This document shows, piece after piece, positions 1-8,162 of a DNA stretch of 17,010 nucleotides (within the stretch, counting starts at the first letter, position 1; every line of letters begins with the position of its first letter). This DNA comes from CAZVJA01 sp964626885 (GTDB lineage: Bacteria > Planctomycetota > Planctomycetia > Planctomycetales > Planctomycetaceae), in NCBI GenBank assembly GCA_964626885.1, contig CAZVJA010000108.1:1-17010 (forward strand), written 5' to 3'. Under the pieces are notes generated by a model, which saw only the letters and a list, made by a program, of their open reading frames with translations, did no database searches and was not told where the DNA came from. A program made the position numbers and the translations under genes.

Positions 1-658
1 ACTCGCGCGTGCGGGGATGAATGCGGAACAGCGCGCAAGTGAACCGGAATTCTTTCCCTCCGGCTTTGACAACACTCTTATTGAATACGCCATTGAGTCC
101 GTACAGCCATCCGTCCGGTCCCCAGGTGAGTGAATTCGGAAGCTCATGTGTGTCATCACGGCCGAAGCCGGTGACGACCACTTCGCGCGTGTCGGCCACG
201 TCGTCGCCATCGGTATCCTTCATGAACAGAATGTCGGGGGCATTCGCGACCCACACGCCACCGTGTCCGACCGCAATTCCCGACGGAATGTTGAGCCCGT
301 CGGCGAAGACCGTGAACTTGTCGGCCCTTCCGTCGCCGTCAGTGTCCTCCAGGATCTTGACGCGGTCCTTCCCCGGGCCGGCTGATTTGCGAGGATATTC
401 GAGACTCTCCGTGATCCAGACACGGCCGCGCTCGTCGAACGTCATCCCGACCGGATTGACGATGTCCGGCTCCGAGGCAACCAGTTCGACCTTGAACCCT
501 TCGGGAACGGTCATCTTGGCGATCGCCTCTTGCGGCGAGAGGGCCGGCCCCGGCGGGCGGTCCTGGCCGTGCGGCAGTTCAACGTCTTGTGTAAAGCCTT
601 GAGCCGGAGCCATCAGGAACAGACAGAGCAAGACCAACGAAGTGCGGAGCGGTTTCAT
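1..658 (-). CDS. PVC-type membrane-bound dehydrogenase (sorbosone/glucose dehydrogenase-like), N-terminal part
   Basis: The 219 visible residues run off the left edge of the window, so the gene is partial. Residues 1-20 look like a Sec signal peptide (MKPLRTSLVLLCLFLMAPAQ). The mature part starts a beta-propeller of the type seen in planctomycete and verrucomicrobial membrane-bound dehydrogenases: VPEGFKVELVASEPDIVNPV (51-70), WITESLEYPR (81-90), two acidic DTDGDG-like stretches at about 105-110 and 148-153 resembling calcium-binding loops, and HELPNSLTWGPDGWLYGLNG (171-190). Full-length members usually continue with a HEAT-like region and a C-terminal haem-binding CxxCH domain, but that part lies outside the window. 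They are thought to be periplasmic oxidoreductases; the substrate is unknown. ATG at 658 is chosen because it directly precedes the signal peptide. The gene lies 145 bp downstream of the ABC operon on the same strand, so it may have its own promoter. Confidence 0.88.
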   Translation of the reverse strand, partial: MKPLRTSLVLLCLFLMAPAQGFTQDVELPHGQDRPPGPALSPQEAIAKMTVPEGFKVELVASEPDIVNPVGMTFDERGRVWITESLEYPRKSAGPGKDRVKILEDTDGDGRADKFTVFADGLNIPSGIAVGHGGVWVANAPDILFMKDTDGDDVADTREVVVTGFGRDDTHELPNSLTWGPDGWLYGLNGVFNKSVVKAGGKEFRFTCALFRIHPRTRE

Positions 659-780
659 CACGACTGATTCTCTCAATATTTGATTGCGTACGACGATCTC
701 ATCAGATGCGTCGATCCAGCGCCTGTTCCAGCTTAGCAACTGACCGGGGTAGGAAAAAGGAGCGACTCGGGACTCAAGAT

Positions 781-798
781 TCGGGGCTTTCGACCCGA
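781..798 (-). terminator. Weak stem-loop after the ABC operon
   Basis: TCGGG (781-785) can pair with CCCGA (794-798) around an 8-base loop, just past the stop codon of the 605-aa ABC gene. The stem is short and there is no clear run of T after it on the minus strand, so it is at best a weak terminator. The surrounding stretch 764-787 contains a degenerate repetition of ACTCGGGACTC-like words. The 659-803 gap shows no convincing promoter for the next gene. Confidence 0.2.
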
Positions 799-803
799 CC
801 TTG

Positions 804-2621
804 TCATGCCCGCTGTTCGCGCGTGAACCGCCGGTAGAGCTGAGCGTAAACGCCCCCCTTACCGACAAGTTCGTCGTGCGTACCACGTTCGACGATGTGT
901 CCGTGGTCGAGGACGAGCACGAGATTCGCGTGGCGGATGGTGCTCAGCCGGTGCGCGACGACGAAGCCGGTCCGCCCTTCCAACAGCACCGAGAGAGCCC
1001 GTTGAATGCGGGCCTCGGTCACCACGTCGATGCTGCTGGTTGCTTCGTCGAGAATCAATATCCGCGGGTCGGCCAGCATCGCCCGCGCGAAACAGACGAG
1101 TTGCCGTTGGCCAAGCGACAGGCTGGTGCCGCGTTCGCCGACAGGGGTATCGAGTCCGTCCGGCAGGGCATCGAGCAGGTCGAGGCAGTCGAGCCGACGG
1201 AGCACGTCGAGCACTTCGTCATCCGTTGCGTTCGGCCGCCCGACGCGGATGTTTTCCCCCACTGTGCCGGAGAACAAAAAGTTGTTTTGCAGCACGATGC
1301 CAAGCTGGCGATGCAGCGAGTCGGCGGTGATGTCGCGAATTTCGTGTCCGTCAATCAACACCCGCCCGGAGGTTGGCAGGTAGAATTTCGCGATGAGGTT
1401 GATGATCGAGCTTTTCCCGCTCCCAGTGTGGCCGACGAGGGCGACGGTCTGTCCCGGCTCGGCGGTGAAATTGATGTCGAACAGCACCGGGCGCGCGGGA
1501 TCGTAACCGAACGTCACGTGCTCGAACTGCACGTGTCCCTGCACCCGGGGCAGATCGCGAGCATGGGGAGAGTCGCTCCATTCAGGGGGCGTATCGAGGA
1601 GCTTGAAGAGCCGCTCGGCCCCGGCCATAGCGGTCATCGCCTGGTTGTATTGCGTGCCAAGGTTCGTCACCGGCGCGAAGAACATGTTGGCCATGAAGAA
1701 GAAGCCGACGAGGTCGCCGACGTCGGTGGTGTGCGATCCGGAAAGCACACGGTACCCACCGACGAGCAACAGCGTCGCGATGAAGAACTGGTTATTCAGA
1801 TCGAGCAGCGGGAGGAACAGCCCATGCGTCCGCAGCACCTGGAAGTTATTCGATGAATGGTCGGTGGCCAGTTCGCGGAAGATGCGGGCGTTTTCATCCT
1901 GCCGCACGAAGCCTTGCGTCACGCGAATCCCCAGCACCGATTCGGCGAGCGTGGCGGTCACGCGGCTGTACGAGTCGCGCATCGCCCGCAGCGCCGCGCT
2001 CAGCTTGCGGTGAAAGTGATGGTTGATCCCCCACAACACCGGTGCGAGACCGAGCACGATGAGAAACAGCGTCCAGTCGTACCAGAGCATGAACGCCGCC
2101 GCGACGAGCATCTGCCCCAACTGCACCAGGCTGACGAACAACACTTCCTGCACGCCAACGCGAACGTCTTCAATATCCGACGTCATACGGCTGATGATGC
2201 GCCCCACCTTCGTTCGATGGAAGAAGCTCATCGGCATCCGTTCGAGGTGCGCGAAGATCACGTTCCGCAGATCGAAGACGACCGCCTCTCCCAGTTCAAG
2301 CGCAAGCCTTTGCCGAAAGTGCATCACGAGCTGCGTCGAGAGGGCCAGTGCCGCGAAGCCGACGACACCCCACGCGACCCCCGGCAAATTGTGCCCTTCG
2401 ATCGGCCCGTTGATCACCGCGGCGATGACCCAAGTCAGCAATGGCAGTTGAATTGACCGCGCGATCACCAGCACGACCAGCCAGTTTCGCTTGAGTGCGT
2501 ACGGGCGTGTGAACTCCCACAGCCGCGCGATCAATCGAAAGTCGAGCGGTCGTTTGTCGACTTCCCGTTCTTCTTTGGGCGAAAGCCGAGTGATCGATTG
2601 CAATCGGGCGGCGGTGCTCAT
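804..2621 (-). CDS. ABC exporter half-transporter, catalytic-site subunit (605 aa)
   Basis: This is a fused membrane and ATPase half-transporter of the MsbA/multidrug exporter type. Residues about 45-330 form the six-helix ABC membrane domain and about 363-600 the nucleotide-binding domain. Motifs: Walker A GHTGSGKSS (397-405), Q-loop Q445, signature LSLGQ (501-505), Walker B ILILDE (521-526) with the catalytic Glu526, and H-loop His557 in VVAHRLST. The signature is non-canonical (Leu for the first Gly of LSGGQ) while the catalytic Glu and His are intact, the reverse of its partner gene. ATG at 2621 is chosen because it overlaps the stop of the upstream gene as ATGA, has a GAGGTG ribosome-binding site just upstream, and a much longer in-frame extension would run antisense-style through the upstream gene. 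The pair probably forms an inner-membrane heterodimer; the substrate (lipid, drug or peptide) cannot be told from sequence. Confidence 0.93.
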   Translation of the reverse strand: MSTAARLQSITRLSPKEEREVDKRPLDFRLIARLWEFTRPYALKRNWLVVLVIARSIQLPLLTWVIAAVINGPIEGHNLPGVAWGVVGFAALALSTQLVMHFRQRLALELGEAVVFDLRNVIFAHLERMPMSFFHRTKVGRIISRMTSDIEDVRVGVQEVLFVSLVQLGQMLVAAAFMLWYDWTLFLIVLGLAPVLWGINHHFHRKLSAALRAMRDSYSRVTATLAESVLGIRVTQGFVRQDENARIFRELATDHSSNNFQVLRTHGLFLPLLDLNNQFFIATLLLVGGYRVLSGSHTTDVGDLVGFFFMANMFFAPVTNLGTQYNQAMTAMAGAERLFKLLDTPPEWSDSPHARDLPRVQGHVQFEHVTFGYDPARPVLFDINFTAEPGQTVALVGHTGSGKSSIINLIAKFYLPTSGRVLIDGHEIRDITADSLHRQLGIVLQNNFLFSGTVGENIRVGRPNATDDEVLDVLRRLDCLDLLDALPDGLDTPVGERGTSLSLGQRQLVCFARAMLADPRILILDEATSSIDVVTEARIQRALSVLLEGRTGFVVAHRLSTIRHANLVLVLDHGHIVERGTHDELVGKGGVYAQLYRRFTREQRA

Positions 2622-4498
2622 GTGGCACCTCCCGCGGCGGCACTTGAGGCCGAACGGGTTTGCGAGCCGTCGGCAGACACCGTGTCGAAAGAGGCCCGTT
2701 CCACCTCTTCGTTCATCAGGTCGGCGAACTGCAGTTCCGCCAGTCGGCGATAATGACCGTCCACGGCGAGCAATTCGGTGTGCGTACCAACCTGCACGAT
2801 CTTCCCTTCGTCGATCACAAAGATGCGGTCGGCCCGGCGGAGCGAACTGACACGATTCGCGACGATAATCGTCGTGCGGCCGTGCATGGCATTTGAAATC
2901 GCCTGCTGGATTTCGTGCTCTGTTTCCGAATCGACAGAAGCGGTCGCGTCGTCGAGCAGCAGAATCGGTGGATCGAGCAGCAGTGCCCGGGCGATCGCCA
3001 GTCTTTGCCGCTGCCCTCCGGACAGATTCGATCCCTGCTCGCCGATCCGCGTGTCGTATCCGTCGAGAAGTTCGCTGATGAATTCGTGCGCGGCGGCAAT
3101 GGTAGCGGCGCGGCGAATGTCGTCCTCGGTGGCGCCGGGATGGCCGAAAGAGATGTTTGCAGCCACGGTGTTGCTGAACAGAAAGTTTTCCTGAAACACG
3201 ATGCCGATGTTCCGCCGGAGGTCGTCGAGATCGAGCCGTCGCACGTCGACGCCGTCGACAAGTACGCCGCCGGACAGAACGTCGTAATAGCGAGGGATGA
3301 GACTCAAAAGCGTACTCTTGCCGGCGCCGGTTTCTCCCACCAGGGCGATGCACTGGCCCGGCTCGACTTCAAGACAGATGTCTTCGAGTACCCGTTCATC
3401 GGGATGGTAAGAGAACGAAACATGCTCGAACTGCACCGCGCCGCGGGCGCGGGGCAGCCGGACCGCGTGCGGCGGCGAAGCAATTTCGACCGGTGCGTCG
3501 AGTATCTCAAAAACTCGCTGCGCACCGGTCAGGCTCGACTGAATACTGTTGGCGATATTCGTGATCTGCCCCACCTGATTGGCGAATTCGTGCAGCAGGT
3601 TGGCAAACACGAACAACCCCGCGCCGAGCATCAACTCTCCTTGAATCACCAGGTAGCCGCCGTATCCCAACAAGACCATCATGTTGATCTGGGTCACAAA
3701 GCCCATCACCGGCTGAAAGACGCTCAGTGTCCAGAAGATGCCTTCTTTCTGATCGCGGATGCGGGCGTTGGCCGTGCTGAACTTGTCGATCTGCTCCGCC
3801 TCGCGGGCAAACCCCTTGACGACGTGAATCCCCTGCACGTTCTCGACGAGAGTCAGCACCATCTGGTCGACATAAGTGCTGTTACGGACATACTCCGGCT
3901 GCACGCGCCGCGAGAAAGCAGCCGCCCCCCACCAGAGCAGCGGTGATGTGATGAGGCAAACCAGCGTCAGCGGAACGTGCATACTGAGCATGTAGCCGAT
4001 ATACACCGCCAGCGAGAGGACGACCGTCAGCACTTTCACGATCACGCCGTCGACAAAGATCCGTACCGCTCCCACGTCGCCGGCCGCCCGGTTGATAATG
4101 GAGCTCGACTGGTTGTGATCGAAGAAGCGAAAGCTGAGCCGTTGCAGGCGGTCATACACATCGGATCGCAACTGTATCAGCACTTTCTGGCTGAGTTGCG
4201 CGACCGACAACGCCGCAATGTATCTCACCAGTGTGTTGAGCAGTGCAAAGACGAGAATCAACCCGGCGATGAGGGTGAGTTGCTGCATCGGCGTCCAGCC
4301 GGAGGGAAGTGACAACCCCAACGGAACGCGCGGCGGATTGCTCACCGGAGCGATTTCGTGCCGGATGAAGTCGATGCCGACTCCCGTCAGGCCGAGCCCG
4401 CCGACGTTCATCGCAACGAGGAGCACGTGCAGAAAGACGACCAGTGCGCAGCCGACGCGGTAGCGCCAACCAAGCGCCAGCATGCGCCCGATGAGCAT
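2618..4498 (-). CDS. ABC exporter half-transporter, degenerate-site subunit (626 aa)
   Basis: First gene of the two-gene exporter operon. Residues about 15-325 are the membrane domain, with an unusually long first outer loop (about 41-72) rich in Pro and Gly. The ATPase domain covers about 355-590: Walker A GETGAGKST (388-396), Q-loop Q436, canonical LSGGQ (492-496), Walker B ILLLDD (512-517). At the catalytic glutamate position it has Asp517, and the H-loop His is replaced by Asn548 (IIVANRVSS). Such losses are typical of the degenerate-site subunit of heterodimeric exporters such as TM287/288, LmrCD and BmrCD. A tail of about 35 residues rich in Ala and Ser follows the domain. The gene overlaps the next by 4 bp (ATGA), so translation is probably coupled. 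ATG at 4498 has no clear Shine-Dalgarno sequence; the frame stays open upstream, so a slightly different start is possible. Confidence 0.92.
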   Translation of the reverse strand: MLIGRMLALGWRYRVGCALVVFLHVLLVAMNVGGLGLTGVGIDFIRHEIAPVSNPPRVPLGLSLPSGWTPMQQLTLIAGLILVFALLNTLVRYIAALSVAQLSQKVLIQLRSDVYDRLQRLSFRFFDHNQSSSIINRAAGDVGAVRIFVDGVIVKVLTVVLSLAVYIGYMLSMHVPLTLVCLITSPLLWWGAAAFSRRVQPEYVRNSTYVDQMVLTLVENVQGIHVVKGFAREAEQIDKFSTANARIRDQKEGIFWTLSVFQPVMGFVTQINMMVLLGYGGYLVIQGELMLGAGLFVFANLLHEFANQVGQITNIANSIQSSLTGAQRVFEILDAPVEIASPPHAVRLPRARGAVQFEHVSFSYHPDERVLEDICLEVEPGQCIALVGETGAGKSTLLSLIPRYYDVLSGGVLVDGVDVRRLDLDDLRRNIGIVFQENFLFSNTVAANISFGHPGATEDDIRRAATIAAAHEFISELLDGYDTRIGEQGSNLSGGQRQRLAIARALLLDPPILLLDDATASVDSETEHEIQQAISNAMHGRTTIIVANRVSSLRRADRIFVIDEGKIVQVGTHTELLAVDGHYRRLAELQFADLMNEEVERASFDTVSADGSQTRSASSAAAGGAT

Positions 4499-4552
4499 CC
4501 AGTTCGACGGCCGGTTTTCACTTGTCAGCCGTGCGGTATCTGTGGTCCTCGA

Positions 4553-4590
4553 CTTATCCGCGTCGGAAATGGCTCGCCACCCCTTATCCG
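4553..4590. repeat. Two direct copies of CTTATCCG, 30 bp apart
   Basis: CTTATCCG occurs at 4553-4560 and 4583-4590. The start-to-start distance of 30 bp is close to three helical turns, so both copies would face the same side of the DNA, as in paired regulator half-sites. They lie 55-93 bp upstream of the ABC operon start. Two 8-mers could also recur by chance, so this is weak. Confidence 0.2.
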
Positions 4591-4650
4591 GCGGGGGACG
4601 GCAATGCGCCCCGCTCGGTTTGTGCCTGAATCCGGTGAGTGATTCGCGTA

Positions 4651-4659
4651 TGGTATGAT
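4651..4659 (+). promoter_or_regulatory. Candidate extended -10 promoter for operon A
   Basis: TGG followed by TATGAT (4654-4659) fits the extended -10 pattern TGn-TATAAT with five of six bases in the hexamer. The -35 position, 17 bp upstream (4631-4636, tccggt), is poor, which extended -10 promoters tolerate. If used, transcription would begin near 4666 and leave a leader of about 300 nt before the ATG at 4974. Confidence 0.35.
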
Positions 4660-4700
4660 TTGGAAGCGATTCTCAACAGCGACGATTTCCGACATTCCCG

Positions 4701-4740
4701 GCGACGCCGCAACATCCCTGTTGCCAAGCGGTTGCGTCGC
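4701..4740 (+). promoter_or_regulatory. Structured element in the operon A leader
   Basis: GCGACGC (4701-4707) pairs perfectly with GCGTCGC (4734-4740). Inside it GCAAC (4709-4713) pairs with GTTGC (4720-4724) around the loop ATCCCT. Together they form a two-tier hairpin in the predicted 5' leader of operon A. It does not match a riboswitch class I know. Function, if any, is unknown; the local GC content makes chance pairing possible. Confidence 0.3.
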
Positions 4741-4973
4741 GGGTTATGGTGAACTTCGAAGTGCGGAGAATCGAAATTTGCGCCCCCGCTTGAACAGACC
4801 TCTTTCGTGGGTGCAGAATACTCCCGTCGCGGAAAGGCTCGGGTCAATCAGCGGCTCCCCCATGTTTTACCGCCGCGAATTCGTTGTCGAGATTGCAAGG
4901 ACGATTCCCAGGACGGCCAACTCGCGATCGCAATCAGATCGAGGAACAGGACGTGAAGTGCCGAGCTGAATCC

Positions 4974-7900
4974 ATGCACGACGTACCTCGAATTGCTCGC
5001 GGACTTGCGCTGGCATCCGGGCTCGTGTTCGTCTGCACGACGGCACTCGCGGCCGACAAGCCGGCGCGGAAGGTCGATTTCAACCGGGACGTCCGGCCGA
5101 TCCTCTCCGACACCTGCTTCCAATGTCACGGTCCCGACGATGCCGCCCGCGAAGCCGATCTGCGGCTTGATCTTCGCGAAGGAATGTTTGCCGCGCGCGA
5201 AGGGCACGCGACGATCGTGCCGGGAGACTCGGCGAAAAGCGAATTGTTCCGGCGAATCACTTCGACCGACAAAGACGCGCAGATGCCGCCGGCCGATGCC
5301 AAACGCAAGCTCTCTCCAGAACAGATTGAAACCCTGCGCCGTTGGATCGATGAAGGGGCCGCCTGGGAAGACCACTGGGCCTTCGTTCGGCCGCGGCGCC
5401 CGCTGATGCCAGTTGCTCAAAAAGCTGATGGGGTGCGGAATGCCATCGACGCCTTGGTGCTGAAACGTCTCGATCAGGAAGGGCTCGAACCATCTCCTGA
5501 AGCGGACCGGCAAACACTCATTCGCCGTGTGACGCTCGACCTGACCGGCTTACCCCCGACTCCAAACGAGGTCGATACCTTCATCTCCGACGAATCACCG
5601 AATGCATACGAGAAAGTAGTCGATCGTCTGCTCGCATCGCCCCGCTATGGCGAGCGGGTCGCCTCGCGCTGGCTCGATGCGGCACGCTACGCGGACACCT
5701 GCGGCTATCAGACCGACGGCGATCGCGACATGTGGCGCTGGCGCGACTGGGTGATTGACACTCTCAACGCGGGCATGCCCTTCGATCAGTTCACCATCGA
5801 ACAACTCGCCGGCGATATGTTGCCCAACCCGACGCTCGAGCAGCAAGTTGCGACCGGCTTCAACCGCAATCACCGCGGCAACGGCGAAGGGGGAATCATC
5901 CCCGAGGAATTCGCGGTCGAATACGTTGTCGATCGTGTCGAGACCACCGCCACGGTCTGGATGGGGCTGACGATGGGCTGCACCCGTTGTCACGACCACA
6001 AGTACGATCCGTTGCGCCAGAAAGAGTTCTACAAAGTTTACGCGTTCTTCAACAACATCCCGGAGAAGGGGAAGGCGGTCAAAGTCGGTAACTCGCCGCC
6101 GATGATCCCCGCTCCCACCCCCGACGACCAACGCGCGCTGGCGACGCTCGATCGGGAACTGGAGGCCGCTCGGCACGAATGGAACGAACTTCAGCCGGCG
6201 CTTGCCGCGTCACAAGCCGACTGGGAACGCGCGCAATCGGCCGGACTCGTGGAGGACTGGTCGCCGACCGACAAGCTGAGCGCGCGGTACGATCTCGACG
6301 GCGCGCCAAAGGAATCCTCCGGAATCGTGAAGGCCGATTCGGCATTCAAGGAGGGCGGCGCGGCGTTTCAAAGTGGGCGCATCGGTCAAGCGGCCGACTT
6401 TGACGGCAAACGATTCATCGACGCGGGAGATGTTGCCGACTTCGGCTATTACGACAAGTTCTCCACCGGCGCGTGGATTTATCCGCGTAAGCAAGACGCC
6501 GGCACGGTCCTCTCGCGCATGGTCGACGTCGATACCTGGGAAGGGTGGTCGATTCGCATTACCGGTGGGAAGGCGCAGATTCTGCTCGTCAAGCGCTGGC
6601 TCGATGATTCGCTGCGGGTCGAATCGGCCGCGTCTCTGGAACCGGACCGCTGGCATCACGTCTTCTTCACCTACGACGGCTCCCGCGTCGCAGCGGGGAT
6701 CAAGCTGTATATCGATGGCCAACCGGCCGAAACGGTCGTCAAGCTCGACGAATTAAATCAGTCATTCCAGGTGAAAGAACCGCTGCGCATCGGCGGGGGG
6801 CATGGGCCGAAAGCGCGGTTTGTCGGCCTGATTGACGACGTGCGGATTTACAACAAAGTGCTGTCGCCGAACGAGATCGCGCTCGTCGCCGAGACCAAAG
6901 CGATCGCCGACATTCTGGCATTGCCGCCCGACAAGCGGAACGACGTGCAGTCCGCGAAGCTGCGGGCCTGTTATCTCGCACGCTTCGCTCCGGAGCCGAT
7001 GCGCGCTGCGCAACAGCGGATCAAAACTCTCGAAGAACGTCGCAAAAAGTTCGTCGAAAGTTTTCCCACGGTAATGGTGATGCAGGAGATGCCGGAGCGT
7101 CGTCCGGCGTACATTCTCGCCCGAGGACAATACGACAAACCGACCGAGCAGGTCCTCGCCGGCGTCCCCGCGGCCCTGCCGCCGATGAAATCGACCGATG
7201 CGAACCCGAGCCGGCTCGACTTTGCCCGCTGGCTCGTCTCGCCGGAGAATCCCCTCACGCCGCGCGTCGCCGCCAATCGTGCGTGGCAGATGTTCTTCGG
7301 CGCGGGGCTCGTCAGAACGATGGAAGACTTCGGCTCGCAGGGAGAACGCCCCAGCCACCCGGAACTCCTCGATTGGCTGGCGACCGAACTGCAACAGACC
7401 GGTTGGGACGTCAAGGGATTGCATCGGCTCATTGTCACAAGCGCGACCTATCGGCAGTCGTCGCGGATGACGAAGACGCTCCACGATCGCGATCCCGATA
7501 ATCGGCTGCTCTCGCGCGGCCCGCGCGTGCGGCTCTCCGCCGAAATGATTCGCGACCAGGCGCTCTTTGCCTCCGGGCTGCTTGTCGAGAAGCTTGGCGG
7601 TCCATCCGTCAAACCATACCAGCCGCCAGGATTGTGGACCGAACTGACTGGCAGCGATTACAAACCCGACACCGGGCTCAATCTCTATCGCCGCAGCCTC
7701 TACACATTCTGGAAGCGGACCGTCACCCCCCCGACGATGTCGGCCTTCGATGCTTCGCCGCGCGAGACCTGTGTCGTCCGGGAGACGCGGACCAACACGC
7801 CGTTGCAGGCCTTGGCGTTGATGAATGACGTCACCTTCGTCGAGGCGTCGCGCGTGCTGGCTGAACGGGTGATGTCGGCGGAGGAAATGGGTTCGGAAAC

Positions 7901-8159
7901 GGCCACACCCTCCGCGCGGATCGCGCGGGCCTTTCAGCTTGTCACCGGGCGCATTCCGGAGGCGGACGAACTGCGCGTGCTCACGGCCGCGTTTGAATCA
8001 CACCGGCAGAACTACGCTTCCCGTGCGGAAGACGCGAAGAAACTGGCCTGTGCCGGTGAATCGCCCCGCGAGGAATCCGCCGACCCGGCGAGCCTGGCGG
8101 CCTATACCACCATCGCAAACCTGATCTTCAACCTCGACGAAGCGATTACGAAGGAGTGA
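4974..8159 (+). CDS. Planctomycete cytochrome-type protein PSCyt1-DUF1549-LamG-DUF1553 (1061 aa)
   Basis: A Sec-type signal peptide spans about 1-27 (hydrophobic core LALASGLVFVCTTALA). It is followed by PSCyt1 (about 35-100) with the haem-binding motif C48-F-Q-C51-H52 in DTCFQCHGPDD, then DUF1549/PSCyt2 (about 155-365) ending with a second CxxCH (C336-T-R-C339-H340, followed by DHKYDP). A LamG/concanavalin-like domain lies at about 430-640 (FSTGAWIYP, WHHVFFTYDG, LYIDGQP, GLIDDVRIYNKVLSPNEI), and DUF1553/PSD1 at about 690-1061. The protein is probably periplasmic and binds c-type haem; its reaction is unknown. The DUF1501 gene starts 3 bp after its stop. ATG at 4974 directly precedes the signal peptide; an in-frame GTG at 4953 has a better upstream purine stretch (GAGGAACAGG) and would add seven residues. 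A TTG at 4884 is less likely. It differs from its paralogue in operon B mainly by the LamG insertion. Confidence 0.93.
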   Translation: MHDVPRIARGLALASGLVFVCTTALAADKPARKVDFNRDVRPILSDTCFQCHGPDDAAREADLRLDLREGMFAAREGHATIVPGDSAKSELFRRITSTDKDAQMPPADAKRKLSPEQIETLRRWIDEGAAWEDHWAFVRPRRPLMPVAQKADGVRNAIDALVLKRLDQEGLEPSPEADRQTLIRRVTLDLTGLPPTPNEVDTFISDESPNAYEKVVDRLLASPRYGERVASRWLDAARYADTCGYQTDGDRDMWRWRDWVIDTLNAGMPFDQFTIEQLAGDMLPNPTLEQQVATGFNRNHRGNGEGGIIPEEFAVEYVVDRVETTATVWMGLTMGCTRCHDHKYDPLRQKEFYKVYAFFNNIPEKGKAVKVGNSPPMIPAPTPDDQRALATLDRELEAARHEWNELQPALAASQADWERAQSAGLVEDWSPTDKLSARYDLDGAPKESSGIVKADSAFKEGGAAFQSGRIGQAADFDGKRFIDAGDVADFGYYDKFSTGAWIYPRKQDAGTVLSRMVDVDTWEGWSIRITGGKAQILLVKRWLDDSLRVESAASLEPDRWHHVFFTYDGSRVAAGIKLYIDGQPAETVVKLDELNQSFQVKEPLRIGGGHGPKARFVGLIDDVRIYNKVLSPNEIALVAETKAIADILALPPDKRNDVQSAKLRACYLARFAPEPMRAAQQRIKTLEERRKKFVESFPTVMVMQEMPERRPAYILARGQYDKPTEQVLAGVPAALPPMKSTDANPSRLDFARWLVSPENPLTPRVAANRAWQMFFGAGLVRTMEDFGSQGERPSHPELLDWLATELQQTGWDVKGLHRLIVTSATYRQSSRMTKTLHDRDPDNRLLSRGPRVRLSAEMIRDQALFASGLLVEKLGGPSVKPYQPPGLWTELTGSDYKPDTGLNLYRRSLYTFWKRTVTPPTMSAFDASPRETCVVRETRTNTPLQALALMNDVTFVEASRVLAERVMSAEEMGSETATPSARIARAFQLVTGRIPEADELRVLTAAFESHRQNYASRAEDAKKLACAGESPREESADPASLAAYTTIANLIFNLDEAITKE

Positions 8160-8162
8160 GGG

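Larger units (their letters stand above)
4499..4973. other. Divergent intergenic region (475 bp)
   Basis: No gene is supported here. The region separates the ABC operon (minus) from operon A (plus) and should hold promoters for both. For the plus strand there is an extended -10 candidate at 4651-4659 and two structured elements downstream. For the minus strand the best I can find is TTGAGA (plus-strand tctcaa, 4671-4676) with only poor -10 matches downstream; I do not call it a promoter. Two copies of CTTATCCG lie near the ABC start. A 104-codon open frame on the plus strand (4655-4969) is judged non-coding. Confidence 0.6.

Noticed and set aside
2622..3353. A 244-codon N-terminal extension of the 605-aa ABC gene
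   Set aside because: It lies inside the upstream ABC gene in another frame and reads as low-complexity Arg-rich sequence; the ATGA overlap and ribosome-binding site at 2621 mark the true start.
801..3946. Long plus-strand open frames opposite the ABC genes (351, 199 and 343 codons)
   Set aside because: They mirror the codon structure of the ABC genes on the minus strand, which carry every expected ABC motif.
4655..4969. A 104-codon plus-strand open frame in the divergent intergenic region
   Set aside because: It starts inside the candidate -10 box, has no ribosome-binding site, and its translation looks random.
4848..5513. A 221-codon minus-strand open frame over the start of operon A
   Set aside because: It is antisense to the signal peptide and PSCyt1 region of the operon A protein, whose CxxCH and domain motifs prove the plus frame.
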